This document shows, in pieces, positions 1-12,100 of a DNA stretch of 64,000 nt. The stretch spans positions 56,883,985 to 56,947,984 of the forward strand of contig OY755252.1 in assembly GCA_963576725.1 (NCBI GenBank), given 5' to 3'. The stretch's first letter is position 1. Each line of letters begins with the position of its first letter. The DNA is from Azorinus chamasolen (lineage: Eukaryota; Mollusca; Bivalvia; Cardiida; Solecurtidae). The notes beneath the pieces were generated by a model. That model worked only from the letters and a program-made list of their open reading frames with translations. It did no database searches and was not told the origin of the DNA. The translations under genes were made by a program, and so were the position numbers.

Positions 1-242
1 CAATTTTGATTGAAAAAAATCCCAATTCAGAGGTATAAGTGTTTTGTCGGAAAATTCAGACAAACCAAAACTTCTAAAATTCATAAACATACAGCTCTTC
101 TAAATCAAAACAATATTCCCAGTTTCAGGGGTATGGGTCATTCTTCCCAAAATGGTGGGAAAAAAGCCCCGACTTTGATACTCGTTTCAGCCCTAGTTTG
201 CGGAAATATATTAAGAATATGTGACTATCCAGTAAATGGCAG

Positions 243-434
243 TGCTACAGATAATGATGCTACCCAAATACTAAAATCGTCATTTCTCCAACAAACCCTA
301 TGTTGTGACCACTCTTTAGAATCGTCTTGAAGAGACGATTCTAAAGAGTGGTCACAACAAAGGGTTTAGTGGAGAAAATAAAAAAGTTATTCTTGAAAAT
401 GTTTTAATTTACGAATCTTATCTGGACCTCAGCC
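243..434. repeat. P1 hairpin element
   Basis: P1 family: ends CTACAGATAA...GCG and CGCATCTTATCTGGACCTC, with a 70-bp hairpin arm pair containing ACCACTCTTTAGAATCGTC. Here the arms have one mismatch near the tip side (CTATGTTG versus CAACAAAG). Confidence 0.85.
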
Positions 435-668
435 TATCCAGTAAAGGGTTCAGTTCTCTGAGTTTTCCTCTCTCAGTATAAATACTTGCTGATAAGTCGT
501 GTTTAAATATAAGGCATTGTCAACTGCTTGATACTATTAATCAGCGCCAGAAGGCTGGTAAGTATCCAGGTACGCAGGTGTAGAGAGACTGAGAGTTGAG
601 AAAAACAACCAGTTTATCATACCTTGCGGGTCTATTCTTGGTTATTAACCCAGTAACCGTTTTAACAA

Positions 669-821
669 TTAACCCTTTCCATTATACAAACACTTTTTAC
701 ACCTATGCAAACAGAGTAGAACCAGATCAGATCGCTCTTATAGGAGCCGTCTTATCAGGGTCTGCTTTGTTTGCTTAGGAAATTAAAATAGAGCTGACTA
801 CAGTTTCTGCCAATACCAAAT
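669..821. repeat. Truncated M1/M2-type TTAA hairpin repeat
   Basis: Starts TTAACCCTTTCC and holds the CAAACAGAGTAGAACCAGATCAGA hairpin in shortened form (about 711-775). The right end is replaced by the element starting at 822. Confidence 0.7.
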
Positions 822-867
822 TTTTATGCCCCCATAGACGATAGTCGGGGGGCATATTGTTTTTGCC

Positions 868-903
<36 letters not shown>

Positions 904-1250
904 TTGTTTGTCAGCAACTTTAACATTGGTCATAACTTTTGATCCAGTATAGATAGAGACTTGATATTTGGCATACATATGTATCTCATGAAGCCGCACA
1001 TTTTGAGGGGTGACGTGTCAAGGTCAAGGTCATCCTTCAAGGTCAGAGGTCAAATATATGGGTCAAATCGCCGACTTTAACATTGGCCATAACTTTTGGA
1101 CCAGTAGAGATAGAGACTTGATATTTGGCATGCTTGTGTATCTCATGAGGCTGCACATTTTGAGGGGTGACATGTCAAGGTCAAGGTCAGAGGTCAAGGT
1201 CAGAGGTCAAATATATGAGGGGGCATAGTGTTTCACAAACACATCTTGTT
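822..1250. repeat. GGGGGCAT-type dispersed element with CTGT microsatellite
   Basis: Starts with ATGCCCCC ... GGGGGGCAT inverted sequence, then a (CTGT)n run at 868-915, then two imperfect 150-bp direct repeats (AACTTTAACATTGG...), and ends GGGGGCATAGTGTTT. Related pieces lie at 24418, 32279, 34990, 49928 and the window's right edge. Confidence 0.7.
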
Positions 1251-1660
1251 ATATGTACATTTACCTGGCAATTGTAAAATTCAATTAATAAATATTCATG
1301 ATATTTCATTATTTTTATGCGAACAGTTTGATATTTTCATTAGTTTGATATCATAATAAAGTTACAAAAATGGCTGAATTTATAAATTCAGGTTTGCCTT
1401 ATTTGATGAGGGGAGGTTGTGTTTTCAATATTTAGGCTTAATGCAGTCGATATGTTTCATTATAATATTGTGGTTGATGGAAAAATCCAAAACAAAGAAT
1501 GCAGTATCTAAAGGTTAATTGGCTGGATTTCTATTTCTGGAAAAGTTTTGGCACTTATCCCATTGCTTCTAAAATGAACTCTAATAAATGCCTCATTATT
1601 TGTAAAATATAAGATAATGATACAACAATGTCTACAGCATGAATATTTATTAGATAAACT

Positions 1661-1914
1661 TTGACCCTTTCCCTGTTCTAAGTTTAGTACACATTTCAAT
1701 ACCTACTGAATATTCATTGACAAAATTAAATAGTTATAAAGAAATATGGAAGGTGGAACATTGTAGACATTTTAAAAGCAAAGAAACAGATCTATCAAAT
1801 TCTATAAGCAAACAGAGTAGACCCTGATCAGACGGCTCCTCTAGGAGCCGTCTGATCTGGGTCTACTCTGTTGGCAAATGGGTGAAAACGCGTTTATATG
1901 AGGGAAAGGGTTAA
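1661..1914 (+). mobile_element. M2 piggyBac-like MITE
   Basis: M2 family: left end CCCTTTCCCTGTTCTA, then a CTACTGAATATTCAT spacer, the GTAGACC...GATCAGACGGCTCC hairpin, and right end ACGCGTTTATATGAGGGAAA before GGGTTAA. The left TTAA has decayed to TTGA. Confidence 0.85.
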
Positions 1915-2072
1915 TGTTGGCTTATGAACACAGGAAACTTTGTACATGGCAGAAACTAGAGAATCAAATATATATTGTTCCATAAGCAAACAGCAAACCC
2001 AGGTCAGGCGGTTTCTACAGGGTCGCTGTTTGCAAAGACGTCAAAAAGCATCTCTATCAGGGAAGGGGTTAA
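1915..2072 (+). mobile_element. 5'-truncated M1-type MITE
   Basis: Only the right part remains (AACACAGGAAACTTTGTACATGG, broken hairpin, GGAAGGGGTTAA). It directly follows an M2 copy. Confidence 0.65.
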
Positions 2073-2088
2073 GTGAAAATCAATTCGT

Positions 2089-2340
2089 TTAACCCTTTCC
2101 CTGTTCTATATTTATTCCAAATCTCAATACCTACTGAATATTCATTAACAAAATAGTTATAATGAATTGTGGAAGGTGGAACATTGTAGCCATTTTAGAA
2201 AGTAAAGAATCAGATCTTTCAAATTCCAATAGCAAACAGAGCAGACCCTGATTAGACAACTCCTCTGGGAGCCGTCTGATCTGGGTCTACTCTGTTTACA
2301 AATGCGTGAAAACACGTTTATATATGAAGGAAAGGGTTAA
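2089..2340 (+). mobile_element. M2 piggyBac-like MITE, intact ends
   Basis: TTAA on both sides, CCCTTTCCCTGTTCTATATT left end, AAGGAAAGGGTTAA right end and off-centre hairpin. About 90% similar by eye to the copies at 10790 and 19607. Confidence 0.88.
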
Positions 2341-2451
2341 ATGTCGTCTTGATAATTACCGTATACTCCTTCAAACAATGAACGCCCATTATAATAACCA
2401 TTAATAATATATAAAGATGTAGTCTTTTTGTTTTGTTTTGTGAAAATACAG

Positions 2452-2547
2452 GTGGTAGCTGAATGTGGACTGAAAACAATGTAGAAAGCTCCATAGTGGA
2501 GCTTTCTGCATTTCTTTCATTCTATATTGGGCAACCACCTCACCTGC
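2452..2547. repeat. T1 hairpin remnant
   Basis: Core ATGTAGAAAGCTCCATAGTGGAGCTTTCTGCAT followed by CAACCACCTCACCTG, the worn remains of a T1 palindrome. Confidence 0.55.
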
Positions 2548-2799
2548 GAGCAAAGTGCAAGTAGGTCCGTTCCAAAAATGTTACACCTTGGGGCATTTAT
2601 TAGAGATAAAACGTTAAGTGCAGAGCTTGTAATCTCTTCCTGATACATGTAATTACCGGTATGTAAAAGATGATGCTGTTTACACCTGGAGGTTCTAAAA
2701 GGTGTCATTTACCCATTGCATGGTAGAGGCAAGTTCCTACAACCTAGGCCATTATTTTTTATTAATCTGGCTAACTGATATTTATAATGGTGTCATTTC

Positions 2800-3165
2800 C
2801 ATCATATAAACATTTTTTCATGCCTTTGCAAACAGAGTAAACCCAGACCTCCTTAAGGACTGAACTGAAGTGATCTACTCTGTTTGCAAAGATGTATTTA
2901 TGCAGTAAAGGATTGACCCTTCCCCCCATAAATACGCCTTTCTACGCCTTTGCCAACAGAGTAGACCCAGATCAGACAGCTCCTACAGGAACCGTCTGAT
3001 CAGGGTCTGCTCTGTTTGCTTATGATATAATATAGATCTATATGATTCTACAATTTATGCCATTTCCAAAATATCCTGTGTTCATTTGCCGTATCAAAAA
3101 TTAATCTAATTATTATTCATGATGTCATTATTTCTTGCATGAATATTCATGGAGTAATAGGTTAA
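2800..3165 (-). mobile_element. Two adjoining M1-type MITEs
   Basis: 2800-2911 is a broken copy with M2-like left end. 2912-3165 is a fuller reversed M1 with ATAAATACGCCTTTCTACGCC at its left and GAATATTCATGGAGTAATAG before GTTAA at its right. Confidence 0.75.
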
Positions 3166-3384
3166 GTAAATGGATAATCTTACAGAATAAGCATAAATTA
3201 GTAGTAGACTTTCTTCAGTCCAGGAACTGTTGGATTTGGGACAATGCCTTTATGTTTTTACAATTCCAAATGGCAGCCTGATAAAAAAATAATATACTTC
3301 GACTATAGGCCTAGATTCCTTGTCAGAAATCTGGGTTATATAGTAGTAAATACCTTCAAGTCTGCAGGTATTCCTTGCTGGAAA

Positions 3385-3693
3385 TACAGTTGAACTTCGA
3401 CAACTCGAACTTCAAGGGACCATACATATTATTAGTTCAAGATAATAGAAGTTCAAGTCATCCGATTTCTAATCTGAACAGCTTAATACAGGTCTAAAGT
3501 AATGCTGAAAGTTCCTGTAGGAGCTTTCAGCATTTCTTTAGACCTGTATTAAGCTGTCACTTGTGTTTCTAGATATCTGTAGATATATTATTGGAGCAAT
3601 TCTGTATTGTAAGTTTTGGAAGGACTGAACTTTTTGTTCGAGTTGTCCAGAAGTTCGAGTTATCAGAGTTCGAGATATCGAAGTTCAACTGTA
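3385..3693. mobile_element. T2 mariner-like MITE
   Basis: T2 family: TA plus CAGTTGAACTTCGACAACTC at the left and GATATCGAAGTTCAACTG plus TA at the right. An inner hairpin GCTTAATACAGGTCTAAAG ... CTTTAGACCTGTATTAAGC is at 3481-3557. Confidence 0.85.
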
Positions 3694-3779
3694 ATAGGCT
3701 TTGCTTGTAAGCAGAGCAGTAGCTTTGGGTAACGAATATGATACACTTACCGCCAGAAATGATATTCGAATAGCCCTGA

Positions 3780-4186
3780 CAGCCCTACTTCATAGCATTG
3801 CTTTTTCATGCCTTTTCAAACAGTAAACCCAGATCAGATGGCTCCTGTAAGAGCTATCTGAACAGGGTCTGCTCTGTTTGCTTTTGGAATTATATAGATC
3901 TGATTCTCCAGTTTTTACTAAAACTGAAAATAAAAAATCCTCTGTTCAATAAATCTGATGGGCAGAGCTCCAGATAAGATACGTAAATTAAAACATTTCC
4001 AAGAATAACTCCTTTATTTCTCCACCAAACCCTATACTGTGACCACTCTTTAGAATCGTCTCTTCGAGACGATTCTAAAGAGTGGTCACAGTATAGGGTT
4101 TGGTGGAGAAATGACAATTTTAGTATTTGGGTATGCACTTTTATCTGTAGCTCTGTGACAGGAATATGTAACACGGAAAGGGTTAG
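3780..4186. mobile_element. M3-type MITE interrupted by a P1 element
   Basis: The outer element has the CAAACAG...GATCAGATGGCTCC hairpin and right end AACACGGAAAGGGTTA. A full P1 copy at 3963-4155 splits it. The P1 arms here read CCCTATACTGTGACC and pair perfectly. Confidence 0.8.
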
Positions 4187-4194
4187 CTCATTAC

Positions 4195-4455
4195 CTCATG
4201 TAAATGCCTTTTCACGCCTTTGCAAGCAGAGTAGACCACAATCAGACATCTCCTTGGAGCCTTCTGATCAGGGTCTACTGTGTGCTTATGACAAAATATA
4301 GACCTGCTTATGACAAAATATAGACCTAATTCTAGTTTTTGTCAAAAGCAAAGTTCCCTTGAACATTTTACATGATTAAAAATCCAGCTAATAAATAATT
4401 AAATATTCATGATGTCATTATTTCTGACATGAATATGTAACAGGGAAAGGGTTAA
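4195..4455 (-). mobile_element. M3 piggyBac-like MITE
   Basis: M3 combines the M1/M2 hairpin with a right end GAATATGTAACAGGGAAAGG then GTTAA. The hairpin is at 4222-4285. Confidence 0.75.
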
Positions 4456-4594
4456 ACAGATAAACTACGGGGTTATGCTGACAGTTTATTTGGCTCGGGC
4501 ATTAGGCACACATGTACCGGTTGGGACACTGGCCAATACATCATGTTCACATACTACTACATGTAATGAAATATTCAACTTCAAGTACCCTAAT

Positions 4595-4883
4595 TTAACC
4601 CTTACAGTGCGGGACACGAGTCACTAATGTTCTTTGCAAACAGCGTAGACCCAGATGAGAGGGCTCCTAGAGGAGCCCTCTCATCAGGGTCTGCACTGTT
4701 TGTCGTGAAAAATCCTAAAACTTTTACTCGTCCTGCCAGCTGCTTTTGTCTTATTTTACTTCACTTCATTGTTAAAATTTCTGAAATTCTACTCGTCCTG
4801 CAAGAAAGTTACTCGTCATGGCGAGCGGACGAGTGGAATTTTCCAGGCCTGTCCATTTGAAAATTCAGCATTGTAAGGGTTAA
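4595..4883. mobile_element. M7 TTAA element
   Basis: Exact TTAA on both sides, termini CCCTTACAGTGCGGG and TTCAGCATTGTAAGGG, and hairpin GACCCAGATGAGAGGGCTCC ... GGAGCCCTCTCATCAGGGTC. The internal ACTCGTC repeats are not seen in other families. Only copy in the window. Confidence 0.8.
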
Positions 4884-5058
4884 GTATTTTGGCAGACAAA
4901 CAGCAAATAGTGCAGAGTGCAGACCCAGATCAAACTGTTCCTGAAGGTCGGAGCAGTTTGATCATGGTCTTCACTATTGTCAAGTCTTAATTTGAAGTGG
5001 TCGAAGTGATGTCAAATTGACTTAGCCCATGGAGTAGGGAGAGTGGATGTCTGCATAC

Positions 5059-5292
5059 TTAACCCATTACCTCATAGACTATTTTTAGATCAAACCTCTG
5101 AATAAATCTACCGAAAAGGAGCATTTACTAGAGAAAAGGAACATTTTGGAATTGTATAGTATTGAAACCATTGTGACATACACTGTATAGAGCATTTGCT
5201 CCTATGGAGCAAATGCTCCATTTATCACAATGGTTTCAAAAAGTGACTTTCACTGAGGCGTCAAAAGACGTCTATATGAGGGAATGGGTTAA
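5059..5292 (+). mobile_element. M4 piggyBac-like MITE
   Basis: M4 family: TTAA, CCCATTACCTCATAGACTAT left end, central AAACCATTGTGA...GAGCATTTGCTCC palindrome, and right end AGGCGTCAAAAGACG ... GAGGGAATGGGTTAA. Confidence 0.85.
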
Positions 5293-5694
5293 GGGGATAA
5301 TTAGGGGAAGCAAGCTCCTGATCTTAGAAAATATTTGTCTTTTAGTGTACCAGTGAACCAAGTCCCTTTACCTAATGAATATTCATTTAAGAAATAGCGA
5401 CATCATAAATATCTACATAATTAGCTGAATTTTTATATCAGCACAGGACTTTTTTTAACCATTTTTGGAAGACTACCCATACCCCAGAAATTTGGAATTT
5501 TGTCCGATTTGGGAATTGTTTAGCTGTAAGATTTCAAACAAATTCCCTCCTACAAATATCCATTGCAAGCGCAATAGACTCAGTCAGACCAAAACTTAAA
5601 TAGAAAAGGTCGAAGATCCGCTTGTCTGTCAGTGTAATTTCCCAGGTCGGACAAGTCATGCATAGGAATTCCACACCTTTGCGTTAGCGTTATA

Positions 5695-5897
5695 AACCCT
5701 TTACTCCATGAATATTCATGAAAGAAATAATGACACCATGAAAAAGTAGTTTGAATAATTTTTAAATGAAATGACGGCATATCTATATGATTCCATAAGC
5801 AAACAGAGCAGACCCTGATCAGACGGCTCCTATAGGATATTTGGGTCTACTCTGTTTGCAAAGGCATTGCATGGTGTATTTATGGAGTAAAGGGTGA
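5695..5897 (+). mobile_element. M1 piggyBac-like MITE just upstream of SLC20A exon 1
   Basis: Left end CCCTTTACTCCATGAATATT, hairpin 5803-5860, right end GTATTTATGGAGTAAAGGGT. Part of the right hairpin arm is deleted, and the flanking TTAAs have decayed. Confidence 0.85.
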
Positions 5898-5936
5898 AGT
5901 TACCATGGTTATGCATGTCTTAACCTTCCTTTTCAG

Positions 5937-6148
5937 TATGTTTGAAGCGGATTACTGGCAGTTAGCGAATGAGGCATGGGTTTGGATTGTGGTGCTGGGA
6001 TTCCTCATCGCCTTCCTGCTGGCATTTGGCATAGGGGCCAACGATGTAGCCAACTCCTTTGGATCCTCAGTCGGGGCTGAGGTACTGACACTGACCCAAG
6101 CATGCATACTGGGGACCATATTTGAAATTCTTGGAGCAGTGTTAATAG
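5937..6148 (+). CDS. SLC20A: SLC20A exon 1 (first coding exon)
   Basis: The acceptor cttttcag ends at 5936, and the ATG at 5938 starts [16 protein letters not shown]. An in-frame ATG at 5905 lies inside the intron's pyrimidine tract and is not the likely start. The exon carries [10 protein letters not shown] and ends phase 1 before gtaaac. An M1 repeat ends only about 40 bases upstream. Confidence 0.93.
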
Positions 6149-9100
6149 GTAAACATGCTTGCATTGACATGTCATGGTTGCCATATGTCAAAGAAATTGT
6201 TTTCTTTTTCAAGGTCTGGAATTTTGAAAACTGTCAAGGAATTTTGTAAATACTTGTATAGGGAATTGTCATAGAATTTTGGTGGAGAAAGATGAGATAC
6301 AAGGGTATATATTTTAACCCTTTCAATCAGGGATTGCTCTGTTTGCTTATGATGCAATGCAAATCTGATTTTAGTGTCTCAATAAAAAATTCCTTTGTTC
6401 AGTGCAAGTTAATGAATATTCATGATGTCATTATTCCTTGCATAAATATTCAACAGGGATATGGTTAAGAAAGAATTAAAATGAATGTGTCATGTGTATG
6501 TTTTAATTTTTTCTTGTCTTGTTATCTAGGTGCGAAGGTGTCAAATACGATACGGAAAGGTATAATAACAGTGGACTCCTACACAAATGGCAGTGAGGCG
6601 GAGTTTATGGTTGGCAATTTGGCAGCTCTTGGAGGTAAGATACATTACCTTTTAGTTCATATTACAAACTGATTCAGATCAGGTGGCTCCTGCAGAATAC
6701 AGAGCCGTCTGATCAGGGTGTGCTTTGTTTGCTTCAGTTAAGTTACAGATTACAGAGGCTGAGCCATCTGATCAAGGTGTGCTTTGTTTGCTTTATGTAT
6801 ATTACAGACGCCTGATGTCTGCAGTAAAGCCACTCTTGAGGAGTCTTATTTGGTGATATTTTTGTCCAATGGCTGCATTAATGCAAAACAACGGAAATGT
6901 CAGGGAATTCGGTTTACTGGTTTCTGACAACCCTTTATTTATTGTCAACAATGATTATAATGGGCACTATGTACAAATGCAGAGAAAACATGATTTTACG
7001 AACACTCAATTACGTACCATTATTGATCTTTAACACAGTTGCAGCTTAATGCAGGATGAAAGTCATGCAGAAAGCTCCTAAGAGCTTTCTGCATGACTTT
7101 CACCCTACATTAAGCAGCCACCTGCCTACAAAGACAGAAATTCTTTATTACTACAATTTCGTAGTATCCAGTTTTCACTGTTCTTGTGTGGGATGACGAG
7201 TACCGAGTACCCAGATACTGGCTGATGTTGTATGGTTTTATTATGCAGGATCCTGTGTATGGATGATGACTGCCTCTCTGCTGAAGCTACCAGTCTCAGC
7301 TACTCACAGTATTGTTGGGGCCACACTAGGTTTTTCAATAGTAGCCCGCGGGCTGGATGGCGTGGGCTGGGCCCAGCTCGGCAAGATTAGTAAGTAAATA
7401 CTGCATACTCCTATCGACCATTTTAGCCTGAACCCTTATATTGTTCTTCATGTTAACCCTTTACTCAATGAATATTCATGAAGGAAATAATGATGTCATG
7501 AATATTAGATTCATTTTCGTAATGGCACATGAACACAGGAAATTTTGGCTTTGGCCGAAACATTAGCATCATATCTATATTACATTATAAACAAACACAG
7601 TACACCCTGATCAGATGGCTCCTCTAGGAGTCGTCTGATCTGAGTCTACTCTGTTTGCAAAGGCATAGAAAGGCGTATTTATGGCGGAAAAGGTTGATGA
7701 GGGTATTTTCACCATGGCAGAAACTAGACTCGGATCAATATTTCTTGACCATTGCTTCATGAGTACTCGTGTAAAAAAAAAAAATGACATCATGAATATT
7801 AACGCTTTCCCTCATATAAACCGTTTTTCACACCTTTGCAAACAGAGAATACCCAGATCAAACGAGTGTTTCCTATCTTTTGCCAACCTTGATTTTATAG
7901 AGAAATAAAGTAGCTATTCTTGTAAAAGTTTAATTTAAATGTTATCTTTGCTTCTATTTCATCTGATTGTAATTATATTAATTAGCCAGGGTTCTTGCGA
8001 GGGCGAGATATTGGGTAATTTTCCCCCATCAAAATGAGAAATGTCCCCATTTTTTACTGTCATTGGGGCAAATGTCTCAAAAAATGTCAGTTCTTACCAG
8101 AATAGTCCAAAGTAGACAGATCAGATTGAGATCAAATCAACCTGTGATTATGATCAGAGAAAATATTTACATGTTAAGGAAATTAGTCATAGATCCACAG
8201 ATTCATAAACATAGCATTTTTTCATTGAATAATGGTTAAAAACATATTTTCACATTTGTCGGTGTCACACGGATTTTGAAAATGTCCCTAGTTTCTAACT
8301 GTCAATGGGACACATGTCTCAAACATTTTCAGTTTTCGCCAGAACCCTGATTAGCTGATTTTTAGCTATTGTCGTAACTCCGGTGTCCGCCTCCTTGTCG
8401 TCGTAGTCATCCGAAATGTTAACATTGACCATTAACTTCTTCAATTTTTCATTTACAACCTTTATTTTTGGTATGCATGTTCATCTTGACAATGACGAGC
8501 GTTGCACCTGCTTGCGGTGCTCTGGTTATATCATCTGTTATTTAAGAACAGGAGCAAATGCTCTATTTATCACAATGGTTTCAACAGGTGACTTATACAG
8601 AAGCGTAGAAAGGCATATTTATGGAGGAAAGGGTTAACTCTTTGGTCGTGATTAGCTTCATTTTTCAGATTTTGTCATGACTTAGACTAAAACATCTTGC
8701 GTTCATAAACCAGTACCGAAAGTCAGCTTATACATGTAAACGATGGCATTATTTCTTGTATGATTATTCATGAGGTGAAGGGTTACTCTGAAGAAAAAAA
8801 AACAAATCAAGAGAGATTACTCTGATATTTGTAACTGATAGTGAAAACATGAATTATCTCCCTTTCACCAATTTCAACCATTTGTCAGTTTTCATAACCT
8901 TTTCCTGTGGTACCAATTACCAAATGAACCGTTTTCATCGATACTTTAAATTTTTGTTCAACAACAAAAAATGCTGGCATTTGTTGAACAGTTAACAAAA
9001 CTAAAATGCAACCCAAATAAATACTTACAGAATAACATTGGATCATCGATATCAAACACATGAAAGTTTTTGTCTTCTTCCTTGTTTATAGTTTATACGA

Positions 9101-12100
9101 CTGGTTTTCTTGCGATATCATATACTACTTTTCAGCATACAGTAAAACCCCTCTAATGTGACCACTTACTAAACAGCCACTGGCATCATTTAAAACAGGT
9201 GGTTGCTTAATGCAGAACGAAAGTTATGCAGAAAGCTCCTATGTGAGCTTTCTGCATAACTTTCATCCTGCATTAAGCTACCACATGCCTCTGCCACCCA
9301 GAATTATGCCCATTTTTGGTTGTGGCATTAGAGGGGTTTTAGTGTATAAACAAATGAGTTCTGTAATTGTTAAGTCATTTTAACCCTTCGCTTGCTATTC
9401 ACGTCAATATACCTACCTGTAAATAGTGAAGACCCAGATGAGACAGCTCCTGCAGGAGCTGTCTCATCAGGGTCAGCACTATTTACAAATTGTTGTGCCA
9501 CCAGTGCACTCCACAGCAGTGATTGCATGTAGCGAAATACTTGTGCACAGTAAAGGTATATGTTATACAACAGGGCATGGGGTAAAGAAGGAGAAATGTA
9601 TTTTAAAATTCAGCAAGAGAAGGGTTAAAACAACATTGTAAGCAGAGACTATCACTTTAACACTGCGATTCTTCAATTTCCTGTGTCCATGTGCTATCAT
9701 AACAATTTGATTGATCAGCACACATCTTAGATATATTTCAAAGAAACCTAGGAAATAACCTGGTTTATATTTTGTTCTTTTGCAGTTGCTTCCTGGTTTG
9801 TGTCGCCACTTCTATCCGGAGGCATTTCTACTTTACTTTTCTTCATGATCAACAAATTGGTCCTGTCACAGGTAAGTTTATTATGATATTCTATTAACTG
9901 GACAAATTTATTTTTAGCTTGTCTGTTATTTTGTTTTATAAAAAAATATGAGATATTGTCGTAACTCCAGTGTTCGCATTGTCATTGTCGTCATCTGGAA
10001 ACTTTAATGTGGAGTATTACTTGTTTACTATTCGTACAAATCTTGTGAAACTTCATACAACTGTTCACTGTCACAAGTGGTACATTCAAACATACTACTT
10101 ACTAGCACTGGCACAGGCATGCATAGGTCTTGTTAACCCTTTATTTCGTGAATAGTCATGTACATGTATTTAAAAAAAATGAGTAATTTAGGTGATCTTT
10201 AGCTCGTCTGTTTCGAAGAAAAGTTGGGCAATTGTGATCTCTGGGTCATCGTCGTCATCATTACTCGAAAAGTATAAGAGGTATTAGCATGACACTTCAT
10301 AGGTTGGTAGATCTCTTTAAAGAAAAGTGTATGCAGTGGACAAGCACCAAATCAGATGAGCATTGGCCCCGCACGCAGCTCTTGTTTTATGATGTCATTG
10401 GAACACAAGATATTTTAGCTATGACAGAAACTGTAGAATCAAATCTTTTTCATATCATAAGCAAATCCTGTAGGAGCCAATTGGTCTGTGTTAACTCTAT
10501 TTTCAACAGCGTTAAAGGTGTATATGTGGAGTAAAGCATTAAATGTTCAAATTTATTTTCAGGACCAGCCCCTCGAGCCCGGACTGAAGCTTTTGCCAAT
10601 ATTTTACGCAGTCACTATCGCCATAAACTTTTTCTCGGTCTTCTACAAAGGCTCTGAATGTGAGTATTGTTGATCTGGCTTCAACTCTATAGTAGCTATA
10701 TATCATAGTTGATTTTTAGCTCCCCAGGCACAAAGTGCCAAGGTAACTAGGATAGTTTCCATGTCTGTCGTTCATGATCAGAAATTTCTTTAACCCTTTC
10801 CCTGTTCTATGTTTATTTCAAATTTTAATACCTACTGAATATTCATGGCAAAATAATTATAATGAAATATGGAAGGTAGAACATTGTAGCCATGTAGCCA
10901 TTCTAGAAAGTAAAGAAACAGATCTATCAAAGTCCATAAGCAAACAGCAGACCCTGATCAGACGGCTCCTCTAGGAGCCCTCTGATCTGGGTCTTCTCTG
11001 TTTGCAAATGCGTGAAAACTAATTCTATGAGGGAAAGGGTTAAACATATCCCTCCTAAACCACTGACTGCATCACCAAATTTCACAGGAATGGTCTGCGG
11101 GGACTATCATAGTTTTATAAATATGGCTTTGTACAGTTTTAAAAAATGCTTGATTAGGGCTGTTGTTCTCAAAAAGTGCTTTAAAATAAGAATGCATGGA
11201 AAATTGCTTCAACTGTTATTTTTTCTCCATGAATATTTACGAGTTAAACTTCACCTTTCTTGGCATATTTATTATCTCCAATAGTATTCAGCTTAATTCA
11301 ATAAAAAGTCAGCTAATAAATATTCGTGATGTCATTGTTTCTTACATGTATGAATATTGAACAGGTAAAGACTGTTTTACTTTACAGTAAAATCTCGGTT
11401 ATTCGAAAGCTCAAATGCGTATTATTATTGGCCTTGACAGGTGTCAGCTTAATGCAGGTTGAGTCGTGCAGAAAACTCCTAGGAGCTTTCTGCATGACTT
11501 TCCCCCTGCATTAACCCATTCCATCATGCTATTTTTAGATCCAGCCTCTTTCAATAAATCTAACGAAAAGGAGCAATAACTAGAGAAAAGGATTTTTTGT
11601 TTTAGAACTTTTTAAGTTTTAAATCATTGTGACAAATAGAGCATTTGCTCCTATAGGAGCAAATGCTCTATTTATCACAATGGTTTCAACAGGTGACTTA
11701 TGCAAAGGTGTCAATATGAGGGAATGGGATAATCAGCCACCTGCATAAAATTACTAAAATTTCCGAAGTATTAAGTTTTCACTGTATATAACCATTTCAG
11801 TGCTTCACTTCAATGAGATTCCCCTGTACGGCACATTTATCCTGACCTTTGGACCTGCTATTATCTGCGCTATCTTGGTCAAGTTTCTCGTGATGCCTTG
11901 GCTGAGGAAAAGAATCACAGGTAAAGTACCCTATTATCACTTATAAACGTTCCAGAGGGGGGGGGGGGGGTTGCATTTTTTAACCCTTTCGGTGTTTTTT
12001 CGTGGATTTTTTTTTCTTCAAGATTTTGTCATGGATAGAATCAATAAAAGGGAACATGGAAAACGTTTTTTTCTATCACTGTGGTGGAAACTATAAAATG

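Larger units (their letters stand above)
1..5936. other. Repeat-filled region upstream of the SLC20A coding start
   Basis: No conserved coding sequence was seen. The stretch is a mosaic of M1/M2/M3/M4/M7, T1, T2 and P1 repeats and one GGGGGCAT-type element. A 5' UTR exon and promoter for SLC20A may be here or further left but cannot be recognised. Confidence 0.6.

Noticed and set aside
5905..5937. Upstream in-frame ATG extending the phosphate transporter by 11 residues
   Set aside because: The stretch ends in a strong splice acceptor (ccttccttttcag), and its codons lie in the pyrimidine tract; PiT proteins start close to MFEADYW-like sequence.
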